DNA of 64,000 bases, taken from positions 682,001-746,000 of the forward strand of contig NZ_SDQO02000001.1 in assembly GCF_004382825.2 (NCBI RefSeq), in the 5' to 3' direction. Under the pieces are notes generated by a model, which was not told the origin of the DNA, did no database searches, and saw only the letters and a program-made list of their open reading frames with translations. A program made the position numbers and the translations under genes. The stretch comes from Corynebacterium silvaticum. Its GTDB lineage: Bacteria > Actinomycetota > Actinomycetes > Mycobacteriales > Mycobacteriaceae. Positions 33,013 to 41,579 of this stretch are shown here, piece after piece; position 1 is the stretch's first letter, and every line of letters begins with the position of its first letter.

Positions 33013-33249
33013 ATGGCACTTGCACTTCAGATCATTTTGGTCATCTCTTGCGTGCTGATGACCGTGTTCGTGCTGCTACATAAGGGCAAGGGCGGCGGAC
33101 TTTCGAGCCTCTTCGGCGGTGGCGTTCAGTCCAACCTATCTGGTTCCACTGTGGTGGAAAAGAACCTTGACCGGGTCACTATTTTCATGGGCATCATCTG
33201 GATTGCCTGCATCGTAGGACTAAACCTGATTCAGGCTTACGCTCGCTAA
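33013..33249 (+). CDS. secG: Preprotein translocase subunit SecG
   Basis: A 78-residue auxiliary subunit of the SecYEG channel. It has two transmembrane helices (LALQIILVISCVLMTVFVLLHKG and FMGIIWIACIVGLNLIQAYA) around the conserved GKGGGLSSLFGGG loop. ATG 33013 follows AAGGAAAT. The gene order tpiA-ppc-secG is normal for the genus. Confidence 0.95.
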   Translation: MALALQIILVISCVLMTVFVLLHKGKGGGLSSLFGGGVQSNLSGSTVVEKNLDRVTIFMGIIWIACIVGLNLIQAYAR

Positions 33250-33267
33250 TAGTGAGATAGCACGAAG

Positions 33268-33301
33268 AAAAGCGTCGGTAAGTGATTACCGACGCTTTTT
33301 G
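33268..33301. terminator. Terminator after secG (bidirectional)
   Basis: Perfect 14-bp stem AAAAGCGTCGGTAA (33268-33281) / TTACCGACGCTTTT (33286-33299) with a 4-nt GTGA loop and a T-run. A-rich sequence on the left side gives a U-tract for the opposite strand too, so it may also terminate the pgl transcript. Confidence 0.92.
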
Positions 33302-33316
33302 TCTGCTCAAGGAGGC

Positions 33317-34027
33317 TTAAGGAGCCGCATCCTGAGCGACAATGAGCAGGGTTTCTTGGGCACCACGTGCGCCTGCAGCCGGCCAATCAAGAGGATTCGA
33401 TCCAACGGCTACATGATGGGCGGCCTCTGCCTTTTCAGCCCCCGCAACAAGTAACCACACACGCTGAGCGCGGGCGATCGCTGGAAACGTAAGGGTTGCC
33501 CTTTCCGCTGGAGGCTTAGGAGAGTCCGTTACCGGAATGACCAAGCGAGTTTCTTCAGCAGCAGCCTCAGCGTAAGGAAATATCGAGTTGATATGACCTT
33601 CGCCTCCCATCCCGAGCAGGTGGAGATCAAACCCCTGAGGGGCATAGCTGTGGAGTACCTGTGCGTATTCTTCTGCGGCATCGGAGAGTGAAAGTTCTCC
33701 TAAACGATACCCATGGATGTTGTCTTCGGGAATATCTATACGATCTAGTAGCGCTTGCCGCGCTTGGCCCTCGTTGGACTCAGGGTCCGTGACCGGAACA
33801 TTGCGCTCATCCCCAAAAAAGACATGAACTCGTGACCAGGTGATGGGGGCGTCGACAAGCTTTTCTAGCGTCCGGATACCTGCGCCGCCGCCAGTAAGGA
33901 CTATGCGTACCGTGCCGTCGCCGGTTACGCCGCCAGTTTCGGCAGCAGATTGACATAAGTCAATGATCTTTTCAGCGGCTGTTTCGGCGATTGCGTCAAG
34001 ATCAGATACTGGGCAAACAGTAACCAT
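33317..34027 (-). CDS. pgl: 6-phosphogluconolactonase
   Basis: Hydrolyses 6-phosphogluconolactone to 6-phosphogluconate. IVLTGGGAGIRTLEKL, VHVFFGDERNVPVTDPESNEGQARQALL and LHLLGMGGEGHINSIFP are the family signatures. ATG at 34027 (AAAAGGGGACC upstream) gives 236 residues; an open frame extends further upstream but overlaps opcA. It is the last gene of the tkt-tal-zwf-opcA-pgl cluster. Confidence 0.93.
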   Translation of the reverse strand: MVTVCPVSDLDAIAETAAEKIIDLCQSAAETGGVTGDGTVRIVLTGGGAGIRTLEKLVDAPITWSRVHVFFGDERNVPVTDPESNEGQARQALLDRIDIPEDNIHGYRLGELSLSDAAEEYAQVLHSYAPQGFDLHLLGMGGEGHINSIFPYAEAAAEETRLVIPVTDSPKPPAERATLTFPAIARAQRVWLLVAGAEKAEAAHHVAVGSNPLDWPAAGARGAQETLLIVAQDAAP

Positions 34028-34047
34028 GAGGTCCCCTTTTTTTGAGG

Positions 34048-35007
34048 TTAGATGGTAGGGTAGCTGATTCTGCTGAGACCACGAAGCGCTCGTGCGTATG
34101 CTGCGTCGGGGTCGAGGTGCCTTAGCTCTTCTGCCAGGCAATCTGCTTGGCTGCGACGATTGATAGCAACAAGGGCTGCCTCACGTCCTGGGACTGTGAC
34201 GGACAGCGTTTGCTCGTCTTCAAGAGCCTCCACGATCACAGTGCCAGATGGGCGTTCAAGTTCGATCCTACGAATCGGAATCTCTGAGAAGCCATCAGCA
34301 TCAAAGGGAACAGATTCTCCCTCTGTATTGAACCGCTGAACCGAGACACCAAGGCGCTCAGAAAGCCAACCTGCGGCGAGATCGACGCTAGGACAATCAG
34401 ATTCTCCATACAGTCGGACACTCTGGATCGGCTCATGAGGCGGCTGTTCCAGCGTTGATGCCAGGACTCCGCGCCACGGGGTCAAACGGGCCCAGGACAC
34501 ATCCGAGTCTCCTGGAGCATAGTGGTTGCGTCGGTTGTAGAGGGCGTCAACCGGCGGGTCATAATGAGCATCGGTGATCCGGCGTTGCGCAATCTTTCCG
34601 ATCGGATCCTCGCTGGGGTTTATCGGGGCTGAGGTAGGCCACCATGCGACGATTGGAGTATCCGGAAGCAACAGGGGAGTAACCACGTGCACAAGGTGTT
34701 TGGCCACACGCCCACGAAGTCGGATCAAGATTATCTCCGAGGCTCCAGCATCGCCGCCAATGCGGACCTCTGCGTCGACCTGCGAGTCGCCTTCTACTGA
34801 GCCGGTGATTAATACGATGACACGAGAAGGGTGCTCTCGGGAGGAATCGTGGGTGGCATTTGTGATTGCCGTAATGTCATCCGACTCTTTGGCCACCACA
34901 ATAAGGGTCAGTACTCTGCTAGTAGTGACTTGCCCACCTTTATCGCGGAGGCGGACGAGAGCCTTGGAGATCTCGCGCGTATCGGTATCGGGAAGTTCAA
35001 AGATCAC
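34048..35007 (-). CDS. opcA: Glucose-6-phosphate dehydrogenase assembly protein OpcA
   Basis: A 319-residue actinobacterial/cyanobacterial OpcA protein that assembles or allosterically activates glucose-6-phosphate dehydrogenase. Seen: MIFELPDTDTREISKALVRLRDKGGQVTTSRVLTLIVV, a central PDTPIVAWWPTSAPINPSEDPIGKIAQRRITDA, and WARLTPWRGVLASTLEQPP. It starts at GTG 35005-35007. It sits between zwf and pgl, consistent with joint action in the oxidative pentose phosphate branch. Confidence 0.93.
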   Translation of the reverse strand: MIFELPDTDTREISKALVRLRDKGGQVTTSRVLTLIVVAKESDDITAITNATHDSSREHPSRVIVLITGSVEGDSQVDAEVRIGGDAGASEIILIRLRGRVAKHLVHVVTPLLLPDTPIVAWWPTSAPINPSEDPIGKIAQRRITDAHYDPPVDALYNRRNHYAPGDSDVSWARLTPWRGVLASTLEQPPHEPIQSVRLYGESDCPSVDLAAGWLSERLGVSVQRFNTEGESVPFDADGFSEIPIRRIELERPSGTVIVEALEDEQTLSVTVPGREAALVAINRRSQADCLAEELRHLDPDAAYARALRGLSRISYPTI

Positions 35008-35072
35008 TTCAGCGTCTCTTTTCTAAAAGGAAATGCGTACACAGGGGGAAAACGGAATACAACTGACACTGG

Positions 35073-36680
35073 TTAAGGTCGACGCCATGCGCGATCTACC
35101 CGCTCTAGCATGCGGTCTGCTGAAGCCGGGCCCCACGTTCCTGCCGCATATTCCTCTGGCTGTCCGCGCTCTGCCCAAAAATTAAGGATGGGGTCCAAGA
35201 TATTCCAGCTGAGCTCAACCTCTTCATTTGTGGGGAAAAGGCTGGCCTCATCAAGGAGCGCATCTAATATCAGACGCTCGTAGGCCTCGGGAGACTCCTC
35301 GGTAAACGCTTCTGAATAGGAGAAATCCATATTCACGTCGCGTACTTCCATCGTCGAGCCTGGAACTTTAGAACCAAATCGCATCAGCATGCCTTCATCA
35401 GGTTGAACGCGAATGACCACAACGTTTTGTCCTTGGGAGTGGCGCGTGCCCTCGCTGAAAGGCTGGTGGGGAGCATCTTTGAAGACCAAAGCGATCTCAG
35501 TGACGCGTCGGCCTAAGCGCTTACCTGTGCGCAGATAGAACGGAACCCCAGCCCAGCGGCGAGAATTGATTTCCAAAGTGCACGCTGCGTAAGTCTCTGT
35601 GGTCGATTGTGGATCAAAATCGTCTTCTTCGCGCAGTCCCTTGACTAGCTCCGAGCCCTGCCATCCGCTGGCATATTGGCCGCGAGCGGTTGTCTTGGCA
35701 AAAGGACCGACAGGACGGGTTGCTCGTAACACCTTGATTTTTTCTGCCTGCAGCTGCTGTGGCGTGAAATCAATGGGTTCTTCCATCGCCACGAGGGCGA
35801 GAAGCTGGATCAGGTGATTCTGAATAACATCGCGAGCTGCTCCGATGCCGTCGTAATAGCCAGCACGGCCACCCAATCCGATATCTTCTGCCATCGTAAT
35901 CTGCACATGGTCTACATAATGAGAGTTCCACAATGGGTCAAAGAGTTGGTTTGCAAAGCGGAGCGCCAGAATATTCTGGACGGTCTCTTTTCCTAGATAG
36001 TGATCGATACGAAAGACCGATTTTTCCGGGAAAACTGAGTTAATCAGGGTGTTGAGCTTACGTGCGGACTCTTGATCGTGGCCGAATGGTTTCTCTACGA
36101 TCACTCGGCGCCATGAATTACCCTCAGCTTGAGCCATGCCGGAGCGCTGCAGCTGGTGACAGACATCGGAGAAATAATCTGGTGGTACAGAGAGATAGTA
36201 TGCCCAGTTTCCTGCGGTTCCTTGTTCCTTATCCAAACGGCTCAAGAGTGCGGCAAGATCATCAAAGGATTGATCGTCGTCAAAGTTTCCGCGAGCAAAA
36301 TGGATTCCCTCGGCCAACCTGGACCAGACGTTTTCACGAAACTCCGTACGCGCACCGGCCTTGACTGCCTCGTGTACGTAGTCCTCAAAATCTTGTTTGG
36401 ACCACTCTCGGCGACCATAGCCCACTAGTGCAAAACCTGCAGGTAGCAGGCCACGGTTGGCAAGATCATAAATCGCGGGAAGGAGTTTTTTCCGCGCCAA
36501 GTCTCCGGTTACTCCGAAAATAACCATGCCGCTTGGTCCGGCAATCCGTGGAAGACGTTTGTCCTCAGAATCACGAAGCGGGTTAACCCAAGGATTCACC
36601 GATATAGGGGCCTCGGTTTGGTCTTGGTGTTCGGATATACCGAAGCCAGTAGTGTCTTCTGAAGTCACAGGTTCAATCAC
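35073..36680 (-). CDS. zwf: Glucose-6-phosphate 1-dehydrogenase
   Basis: First enzyme of the oxidative pentose phosphate pathway and a main NADPH source. MVIFGVTGDLARKKLLPAIYDLANRG binds the nucleotide; RIDHYLGKETVQNILALRFAN is the active site with catalytic His. The first 40 residues (VTSEDTTGFGISEHQDQTEAPISVNPW) are a variable extension, so the start (GTG 36678-36680) is the least certain part; a -10-like TAGAAT 8 nt upstream supports it. 535 residues. Confidence 0.94.
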   Translation of the reverse strand: MIEPVTSEDTTGFGISEHQDQTEAPISVNPWVNPLRDSEDKRLPRIAGPSGMVIFGVTGDLARKKLLPAIYDLANRGLLPAGFALVGYGRREWSKQDFEDYVHEAVKAGARTEFRENVWSRLAEGIHFARGNFDDDQSFDDLAALLSRLDKEQGTAGNWAYYLSVPPDYFSDVCHQLQRSGMAQAEGNSWRRVIVEKPFGHDQESARKLNTLINSVFPEKSVFRIDHYLGKETVQNILALRFANQLFDPLWNSHYVDHVQITMAEDIGLGGRAGYYDGIGAARDVIQNHLIQLLALVAMEEPIDFTPQQLQAEKIKVLRATRPVGPFAKTTARGQYASGWQGSELVKGLREEDDFDPQSTTETYAACTLEINSRRWAGVPFYLRTGKRLGRRVTEIALVFKDAPHQPFSEGTRHSQGQNVVVIRVQPDEGMLMRFGSKVPGSTMEVRDVNMDFSYSEAFTEESPEAYERLILDALLDEASLFPTNEEVELSWNILDPILNFWAERGQPEEYAAGTWGPASADRMLERVDRAWRRP

Positions 36681-36694
36681 GTCCCTAGATTCTA
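36681..36694 (-). promoter_or_regulatory. Candidate leaderless promoter of zwf
   Basis: On the minus strand TAGAAT (36694-36689) is 8 nt from the zwf GTG, with no ribosome site. Together with the hairpin at 36771-36823 it suggests that zwf-opcA-pgl can be transcribed separately from tkt-tal. Confidence 0.5.
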
Positions 36695-36770
36695 CCTACA
36701 AAGTAATCATTGCCCTATAGTCCGTGGCGTAGGCAGCCACAACAAAGCTTTAGTGGTGTGGAATTTATAA

Positions 36771-36823
36771 CGTGGGATACGGAAAATTATTCCTCTGTGT
36801 CCTTGGACAACCCGTATCCCACG
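36771..36823 (-). terminator. Hairpin between tal and zwf
   Basis: 12-bp inverted repeat CGTGGGATACGG (36771-36782) / CCGTATCCCACG (36812-36823) with a 29-nt loop. On the minus strand the stem is followed by TTATAAATTCC, a weak U-tract. It probably terminates or attenuates the tkt-tal transcript. Confidence 0.6.
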
Positions 36824-36842
36824 CTTTTAATAATGATGGCGC

Positions 36843-37925
36843 TTAGCTCAAGCGAGCTTTCATAGAATCGAGCAATTCATCCCACGCTGCCACGAACTTG
36901 TCGACGCCTTCTTGCTCAAGAACTGCAAAAACATCCTCGAAATCGACGCCGGCTTGAGAAATAGCAGAGAACGTCTCTTCAGCTTCCGCAGCGGTATCAG
37001 TCAACGTGTCACCTGCACCATCGTTGGCCTCTAGTACCGCGTCGATGGTTGCTTCTGGCATAGTGTTGACGGTATCCGGCCCCGCGAGTTCTGTGACATA
37101 CAGCGTAGGGGAGTAGTCGGGGTTCTTAACACCAGTGGATGCCCAGAGTGGACGCTGAATATTCGCATTGTCAGGGAGCTGCGCAGCGGAAAAAAGCTCT
37201 TTGAAAACTGCGTAGGCACGACGTGCGTTGGCTACGCCAGCTTTGCCGCGCAAAGCTAGAGCCTCATCCGTTCCGATGGCTTCTAGTCGTTTGTCTACTT
37301 CCGAGTCCAACCGCGACACAAAGAAAGAGGCCACAGAGTGGATGGTGGACACGTCCAGGCCATTGTCTGCTGCGCGGTTGATGCCTTCAACGTATGCGGC
37401 GATAACCTCGCGGTAGCGGGCCACGGAGAAAATAAGGGTGACGTTAACGCTGATGCCTTCTGCGAGTGCGCCGGCTATCGCGGGTAGGGAACCGGCAGTT
37501 GCTGGAATTTTGATCATGACGTTGGGGCGGCCTACCTGCTTCCACAGCTCACGTGCTTGAGCGAGGGTGGCTTCGCGATCTTCGGAGATACGGGGGTCTA
37601 CTTCGATGCTTACCCTTCCGTCAGCGCCGTGGGAAGACTCGTAGATATCAGCAAAAATATCGCATGCTTGCTGTACATCTTGGATGCTCATCGCGTAGAC
37701 AGCCTCGTCGACGCCAACAGCGCGAGCCTTGAGATCCGCAATCTGTGCGTCATAAGCGGTGCCTTTACTCATCGCCGCAGCGAAGATCGCTGGATTGGTT
37801 GTTACTCCAACGATGGACTTAGTGGTGATGAGTTCGGAGAGATTTCCAGAGGTAATACGTTCACGTGAGAGATCATCTAGCCAGGTAGAAGTTCCTGCTT
37901 GTGCAAGTACGTCGATTGCATTCAT
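36843..37925 (-). CDS. tal: Transaldolase
   Basis: Transfers dihydroxyacetone units in the non-oxidative pentose phosphate pathway. Features are [37 protein letters not shown] and [16 protein letters not shown] with the Schiff-base Lys region, and [19 protein letters not shown] at 37925 gives 360 residues, the usual size of the actinobacterial long transaldolase; the extra upstream frame (to 37982) runs into a hairpin. Located between tkt and zwf. Confidence 0.95.
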   Translation of the reverse strand: MNAIDVLAQAGTSTWLDDLSRERITSGNLSELITTKSIVGVTTNPAIFAAAMSKGTAYDAQIADLKARAVGVDEAVYAMSIQDVQQACDIFADIYESSHGADGRVSIEVDPRISEDREATLAQARELWKQVGRPNVMIKIPATAGSLPAIAGALAEGISVNVTLIFSVARYREVIAAYVEGINRAADNGLDVSTIHSVASFFVSRLDSEVDKRLEAIGTDEALALRGKAGVANARRAYAVFKELFSAAQLPDNANIQRPLWASTGVKNPDYSPTLYVTELAGPDTVNTMPEATIDAVLEANDGAGDTLTDTAAEAEETFSAISQAGVDFEDVFAVLEQEGVDKFVAAWDELLDSMKARLS

Positions 37926-37971
37926 GTGGGGTAACAGTTTCTTTGTGAAAGTGGGGAGCTGAAACGAGTGC

Positions 37972-38009
37972 GTAAGCCGCATACATCTATGAGGTTGTAT
38001 GCGGCTTAC
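37972..38009 (-). promoter_or_regulatory. Strong hairpin between tkt and tal without a U-tract
   Basis: Perfect 14-bp repeat GTAAGCCGCATACA (37972-37985) / TGTATGCGGCTTAC (37996-38009), 10-nt loop. No T-run follows on either strand. It more likely protects the tkt mRNA 3' end or marks a processing site than terminates transcription. Confidence 0.65.
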
Positions 38010-38042
38010 ATGGGATCTAGTTAGGTTGTGATGACTTTAACT

Positions 38043-40136
38043 TTAGGCGTTCAGAGAATCGTGTGCTGCTGCGACGACGGCATCAGTGGTGATACCAAAT
38101 TCCTCAAAGAGCTTTTCATAAGGTGCGGATGCGCCGAAGTGCTCAAGAGAAACTGCGCGTCCGCGAGTGCCGAGGTGCCTGTACCAGGGCAATGCGAGAC
38201 CAGCCTCGACAGAGACACGAGCAGTAACCTCAGACGGCAAAATGGATTCTTGATAGTCGCGGTCTTGTTCCTCGAACCAGTCAAGGCAAGGAACGGAGAC
38301 TACACGAGTGGCAATTCCTTCTGCTTCTAGGCGTTGAGCAGCTTCAACTGCTAGCTGAACCTCAGAGCCGCTGGCCATCACGATGACGTCAGGAGTAGCC
38401 TTGGATGCCTCCACGAGGACATAAGCGCCTCGCTGTACTCCCTCGCGTGCCTTCTGCTTGGTGCCTTCCAAAACCGGAACATTTTGGCGGGTTAGTGCGA
38501 GGCCTTTGGGGCCTTCCTTATACATCAGAGCCGCGCGCCATGCCGCTGCTGTCTCATTAGCATCGGCGGGACGCAGCATGGATACGCCAGGAATTGCTCG
38601 GAGCGCAGCCATCTGCTCGATAGGCTGATGCGTAGGTCCGTCTTCTCCCAAACCGATGGAATCGTGGGTCCATACGTAGTAAGCGTCAGTGCCCATGAGA
38701 GCCGCGAGGCGAACTGCCGGACGCATGTAATCGGAGAAGATTAAGAAGGTTCCGGCATAGGGGCGTGTGGGCCCATGGAGCGAGATTCCGTTGACGATCG
38801 CACCCATGGCGTGTTCCCGAATTCCGAAGTGCAGGTTACGGCCATAAGGATCGGTCGACCACGTATCAGTAGTGATAGAAGTAGGGCCGAAAGATGGCTC
38901 GCCTTTGATCACCGTGTTATTGGAGCCTGCGAGATCCGCGGAGCCACCCCATAGTTCGGGCATGGTCTTGCCTAGAGCCTGAAGCGTAGCCTCGGAAGCC
39001 TTACGGGTGGCTACGCCCTTGTTGTCTGGTTCCCAAGTGGGCAGTTCGGCGTCGAAACCCTCAGGGAGTTCCCGACGAGAAAGACGGTCAAACAAGGCCT
39101 TGTTTTCTGGGTTCGCAGCGGCCCACGCGTCGAATTTCTCCTGCCAAGCTGCGCGAATATCTGCGCTGCGAGCAGAAAGTTTACGCGTGTGCTCTATGAC
39201 GCTCTCGGCTACGTCGAAAGATTTCTCAGGGTCGAAGCCCAAAACTTCCTTTGTTGCGGCAACTTCTTCCTCTCCTAAAGCCGCACCGTGAACAGCTCCA
39301 CTGTTCATCTTTGTCGGAGCAGGATAACCGATCACAGTGCGAAGCCGGATGAACGTGGGGCGCGTGGTGTCGGCTTTGGCTTCCGCTACAGCTTTTTCGA
39401 TGGACGCGATATCCTCGCCGCCCTCGATTTCAATGACCTGCCAGTTGTATGCACGGTAGCGTTCCACAACGTTTTCGTTGAAAGCGATTTCCGTGTCTTC
39501 CTCAATGGAGATGTGGTTGTCATCCCAGAAAACAATGAGGTTGCCCAGTTGCTGAGTTCCGGCTAGTGAGCTGGCTTCTGCAGTCACGCCTTCCTGCAGG
39601 TCGCCGTCAGAAGCAATAACGTATACATAATGATCGAAAGGCGAGGTTCTGGCCTCTGCTTGCGGATCAAAAAGCCCACGCTCGCGTCGAGAAGCCATGG
39701 CCATGCCAACAGCAGACGCCAAGCCCTGTCCTAGCGGACCCGTGGTAATTTCTACGCCCTTTGTATGGCGGTATTCCGGGTGTCCAGGAGTAAGTGCACC
39801 CCACGTGCGTAGGGCTTTCAGATCATCTAGCTCTAGGCCAAAACCACCTAAGTATAGCTGAATGTACTGAGTAAGCGAGCTGTGTCCGCAGGACAAAACA
39901 AAGCGATCTCGGCCAGTCCATTCGGTATCAGCGGGATCATGGTGCATGATGCGCTGGTAGAGGGTGTAGGCCAGAGGAGCCAAGCTCATAGCGGTTCCGG
40001 GATGGCCCGATCCACACTTTTGGACGGCGTCTGCCGCGAGCACACGTGCGGTATCGACTGCCAAAGTATCTACCTCAGACCAGCCGTCAGGGTAGTGGGG
40101 GGTTGTCAAAGCCTTGAGCTCTGGAGACAAAGTCAC
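38043..40136 (-). CDS. tkt: Transketolase
   Basis: Thiamine-diphosphate enzyme of the non-oxidative pentose phosphate pathway. GSGHPGTAMSLAPLAYTLYQ, GPLGQGLASAVGMAMASRRE, the ThDP motif region ASDGDLQEGVTAEASSLAG...FWDDNHISIE, and HDSIGLGEDGPTHQPIEQ are family hallmarks. 697 residues. GTG at 40134-40136 has AAGGA upstream. First gene of the minus-strand pentose phosphate cluster and divergent from ctaB. Confidence 0.96.
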   Translation of the reverse strand: MTLSPELKALTTPHYPDGWSEVDTLAVDTARVLAADAVQKCGSGHPGTAMSLAPLAYTLYQRIMHHDPADTEWTGRDRFVLSCGHSSLTQYIQLYLGGFGLELDDLKALRTWGALTPGHPEYRHTKGVEITTGPLGQGLASAVGMAMASRRERGLFDPQAEARTSPFDHYVYVIASDGDLQEGVTAEASSLAGTQQLGNLIVFWDDNHISIEEDTEIAFNENVVERYRAYNWQVIEIEGGEDIASIEKAVAEAKADTTRPTFIRLRTVIGYPAPTKMNSGAVHGAALGEEEVAATKEVLGFDPEKSFDVAESVIEHTRKLSARSADIRAAWQEKFDAWAAANPENKALFDRLSRRELPEGFDAELPTWEPDNKGVATRKASEATLQALGKTMPELWGGSADLAGSNNTVIKGEPSFGPTSITTDTWSTDPYGRNLHFGIREHAMGAIVNGISLHGPTRPYAGTFLIFSDYMRPAVRLAALMGTDAYYVWTHDSIGLGEDGPTHQPIEQMAALRAIPGVSMLRPADANETAAAWRAALMYKEGPKGLALTRQNVPVLEGTKQKAREGVQRGAYVLVEASKATPDVIVMASGSEVQLAVEAAQRLEAEGIATRVVSVPCLDWFEEQDRDYQESILPSEVTARVSVEAGLALPWYRHLGTRGRAVSLEHFGASAPYEKLFEEFGITTDAVVAAAHDSLNA

Positions 40137-40499
40137 GTAGTCCGTCCTTAAAATCGCGTAGGTCTTTGTTGCTGAAGCATAAGCAAGTGCAAGGGGCCAA
40201 AGCGCCCTTAACTTTTGTTACCTCTTCCTACCTTAATAGCGATAATTATCCAGGAGGGCAATGAGTGTGAGTTATTTGGCAGAAGCAGCGAAATAGATGT
40301 CATCAGAGGATAGCTTTTCGACGTCCCCTCCAACCCCCACAATTCACATAGCTACGGGGCCATCATCTCCACCTATGGGGTGTCGATGTGGGGAAAAAAC
40401 GAATGGACGTTAGACTTGTGGGGCTACACGCTTGCTGTATGAGAACCAGCCGGTGATGGGCACATCCTGTTTTACGCATATTTCTGTTGGAGGACTCCC
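40137..40499. other. 363-bp divergent region tkt / ctaB
   Basis: Promoter region for both genes. On the plus strand, AT-rich TAATAG and GATAAT elements near 40235-40246 precede a strong GGAGGG and a 12-codon frame (40261-40296), followed in frame by a 38-codon frame (40297-40413). Between 40320 and 40400 there are several CCCC/GGGG runs able to pair. The ctaB TTG start has its own GGAGG at 40486-40490. Confidence 0.4.
40261..40296 (+). CDS. Possible leader peptide upstream of ctaB
   Basis: An 11-residue frame (MSVSYLAEAAK, stop TAG) with an excellent ribosome site (AGGAGGG, 40252-40258). Its stop is immediately followed, in the same frame, by a new ATG (40297) opening a 38-codon frame. The good translation signal with no gene behind it suggests a translated leader, but coding evidence is minimal. 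Confidence 0.25.
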   Translation: MSVSYLAEAAK

Positions 40500-41432
40500 T
40501 TGGAGAAGATCAAGGCCTATATCGCGCTGACAAAGCCAAGGGTCATTGAGCTCCTATTGGTTGCAACCATTCCAGCCATGCTCCAAGCGGACCGTGGACA
40601 CAGCAACATTGGGCTGATTCTGCTTACTCTTTTAGGCGGTTGGATGGGAGCCGCGGCGGCTAACACCTTTAATATGGTCGCCGACTCGGACATCGATCAG
40701 AAAATGGGTCGCACACGTGCACGGCCGTTGGTTAAACACACTGTGAGTAATCGACATGCCAGCATCTTTGCGTGGATTCTCACGGTGACGAGCTTCCTGT
40801 GGCTCTGGTTGCTGTGCGATTCTTTGCTTGCAGGTTTGTTTGTCATGTTGACAATCTTCTTTTACATTTTTGTCTACACCAAGCATCTCAAGCGTAAAAC
40901 CCACCTGAATATTGTGTGGGGCGGGGCGGCTGGATGTATGCCCGTTGTTGTCGGTTGGGCCGTGATTACAGATAATGCGCCGGTGGGAACCCCAGCGCAA
41001 TGGTGGCAAGCGATTGTCTTGTTCTTGATTATCTTCTTCTGGACACCTCCGCATACATGGGCACTGGCCATGAAATACAAGGATGACTATGCGCGAGCCG
41101 GAGTCCCGATGCTTCCCGTGGTCAGAGAACCTGTAGAAGTGACGCGCCAAATCGTGTGGTACACGTGGGCCACTGTGATCACAACGTTCCTCATCATTCC
41201 TGCAGCAGGTTGGATTTACGGGAGCATAGCTGTGATCTCCGGAATCTGGTTCCTCATTATGGCGATCCGATTGCACCAAGGCATTAAAGCCGGCGGCGAG
41301 GTCAAACCGCTCAAGCTGTTTATTCTTTCCAACAACTATCTGTCGATACTCTTTGTAGGCTTGTCACTCGATGCGGTTTTAGGACTAGAAACTGTTGGAC
41401 AGATGCTGGGTTGGGTAACAACCTTCTTCTAA
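40500..41432 (+). CDS. ctaB: Protoheme IX farnesyltransferase (heme O synthase)
   Basis: Membrane prenyltransferase converting heme B to heme O for cytochrome aa3 oxidase. The Asp-rich site [23 protein letters not shown] and the second site [15 protein letters not shown] are present, within about nine hydrophobic helices. 310 residues. The TTG start at 40500 has a strong GGAGGA upstream. It faces ctaA, which acts on its product. Confidence 0.95.
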   Translation: MEKIKAYIALTKPRVIELLLVATIPAMLQADRGHSNIGLILLTLLGGWMGAAAANTFNMVADSDIDQKMGRTRARPLVKHTVSNRHASIFAWILTVTSFLWLWLLCDSLLAGLFVMLTIFFYIFVYTKHLKRKTHLNIVWGGAAGCMPVVVGWAVITDNAPVGTPAQWWQAIVLFLIIFFWTPPHTWALAMKYKDDYARAGVPMLPVVREPVEVTRQIVWYTWATVITTFLIIPAAGWIYGSIAVISGIWFLIMAIRLHQGIKAGGEVKPLKLFILSNNYLSILFVGLSLDAVLGLETVGQMLGWVTTFF

Positions 41433-41510
41433 GAAAGACCTCTTGCATCCTCTACCGCGGAAATAATGCGATAACGCGGTGAGACTACCTGATGTTGAAA
41501 GCTCATACAC

Positions 41511-41561
41511 AAGGCGGGGTGTTGCAGACCACTACAGTGGTTTTGCAACACCCCGCCTTTC
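41511..41561. terminator. Bidirectional terminator between ctaB and ctaA
   Basis: Perfect 16-bp stem AAGGCGGGGTGTTGCA (41511-41526) / TGCAACACCCCGCCTT (41544-41559), and the loop itself contains ACCACT/AGTGGT that can extend the hairpin. T-rich tails occur on both strands. It serves the convergent genes on either side. Confidence 0.93.
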
Positions 41562-41579
41562 TTATGCACAGAAGGCTTG

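Noticed and set aside
40632-41279. 215-codon open frame opposite ctaB
   Set aside because: His/Pro/Arg-rich shadow of a membrane-protein gene; no start signals and no domain.
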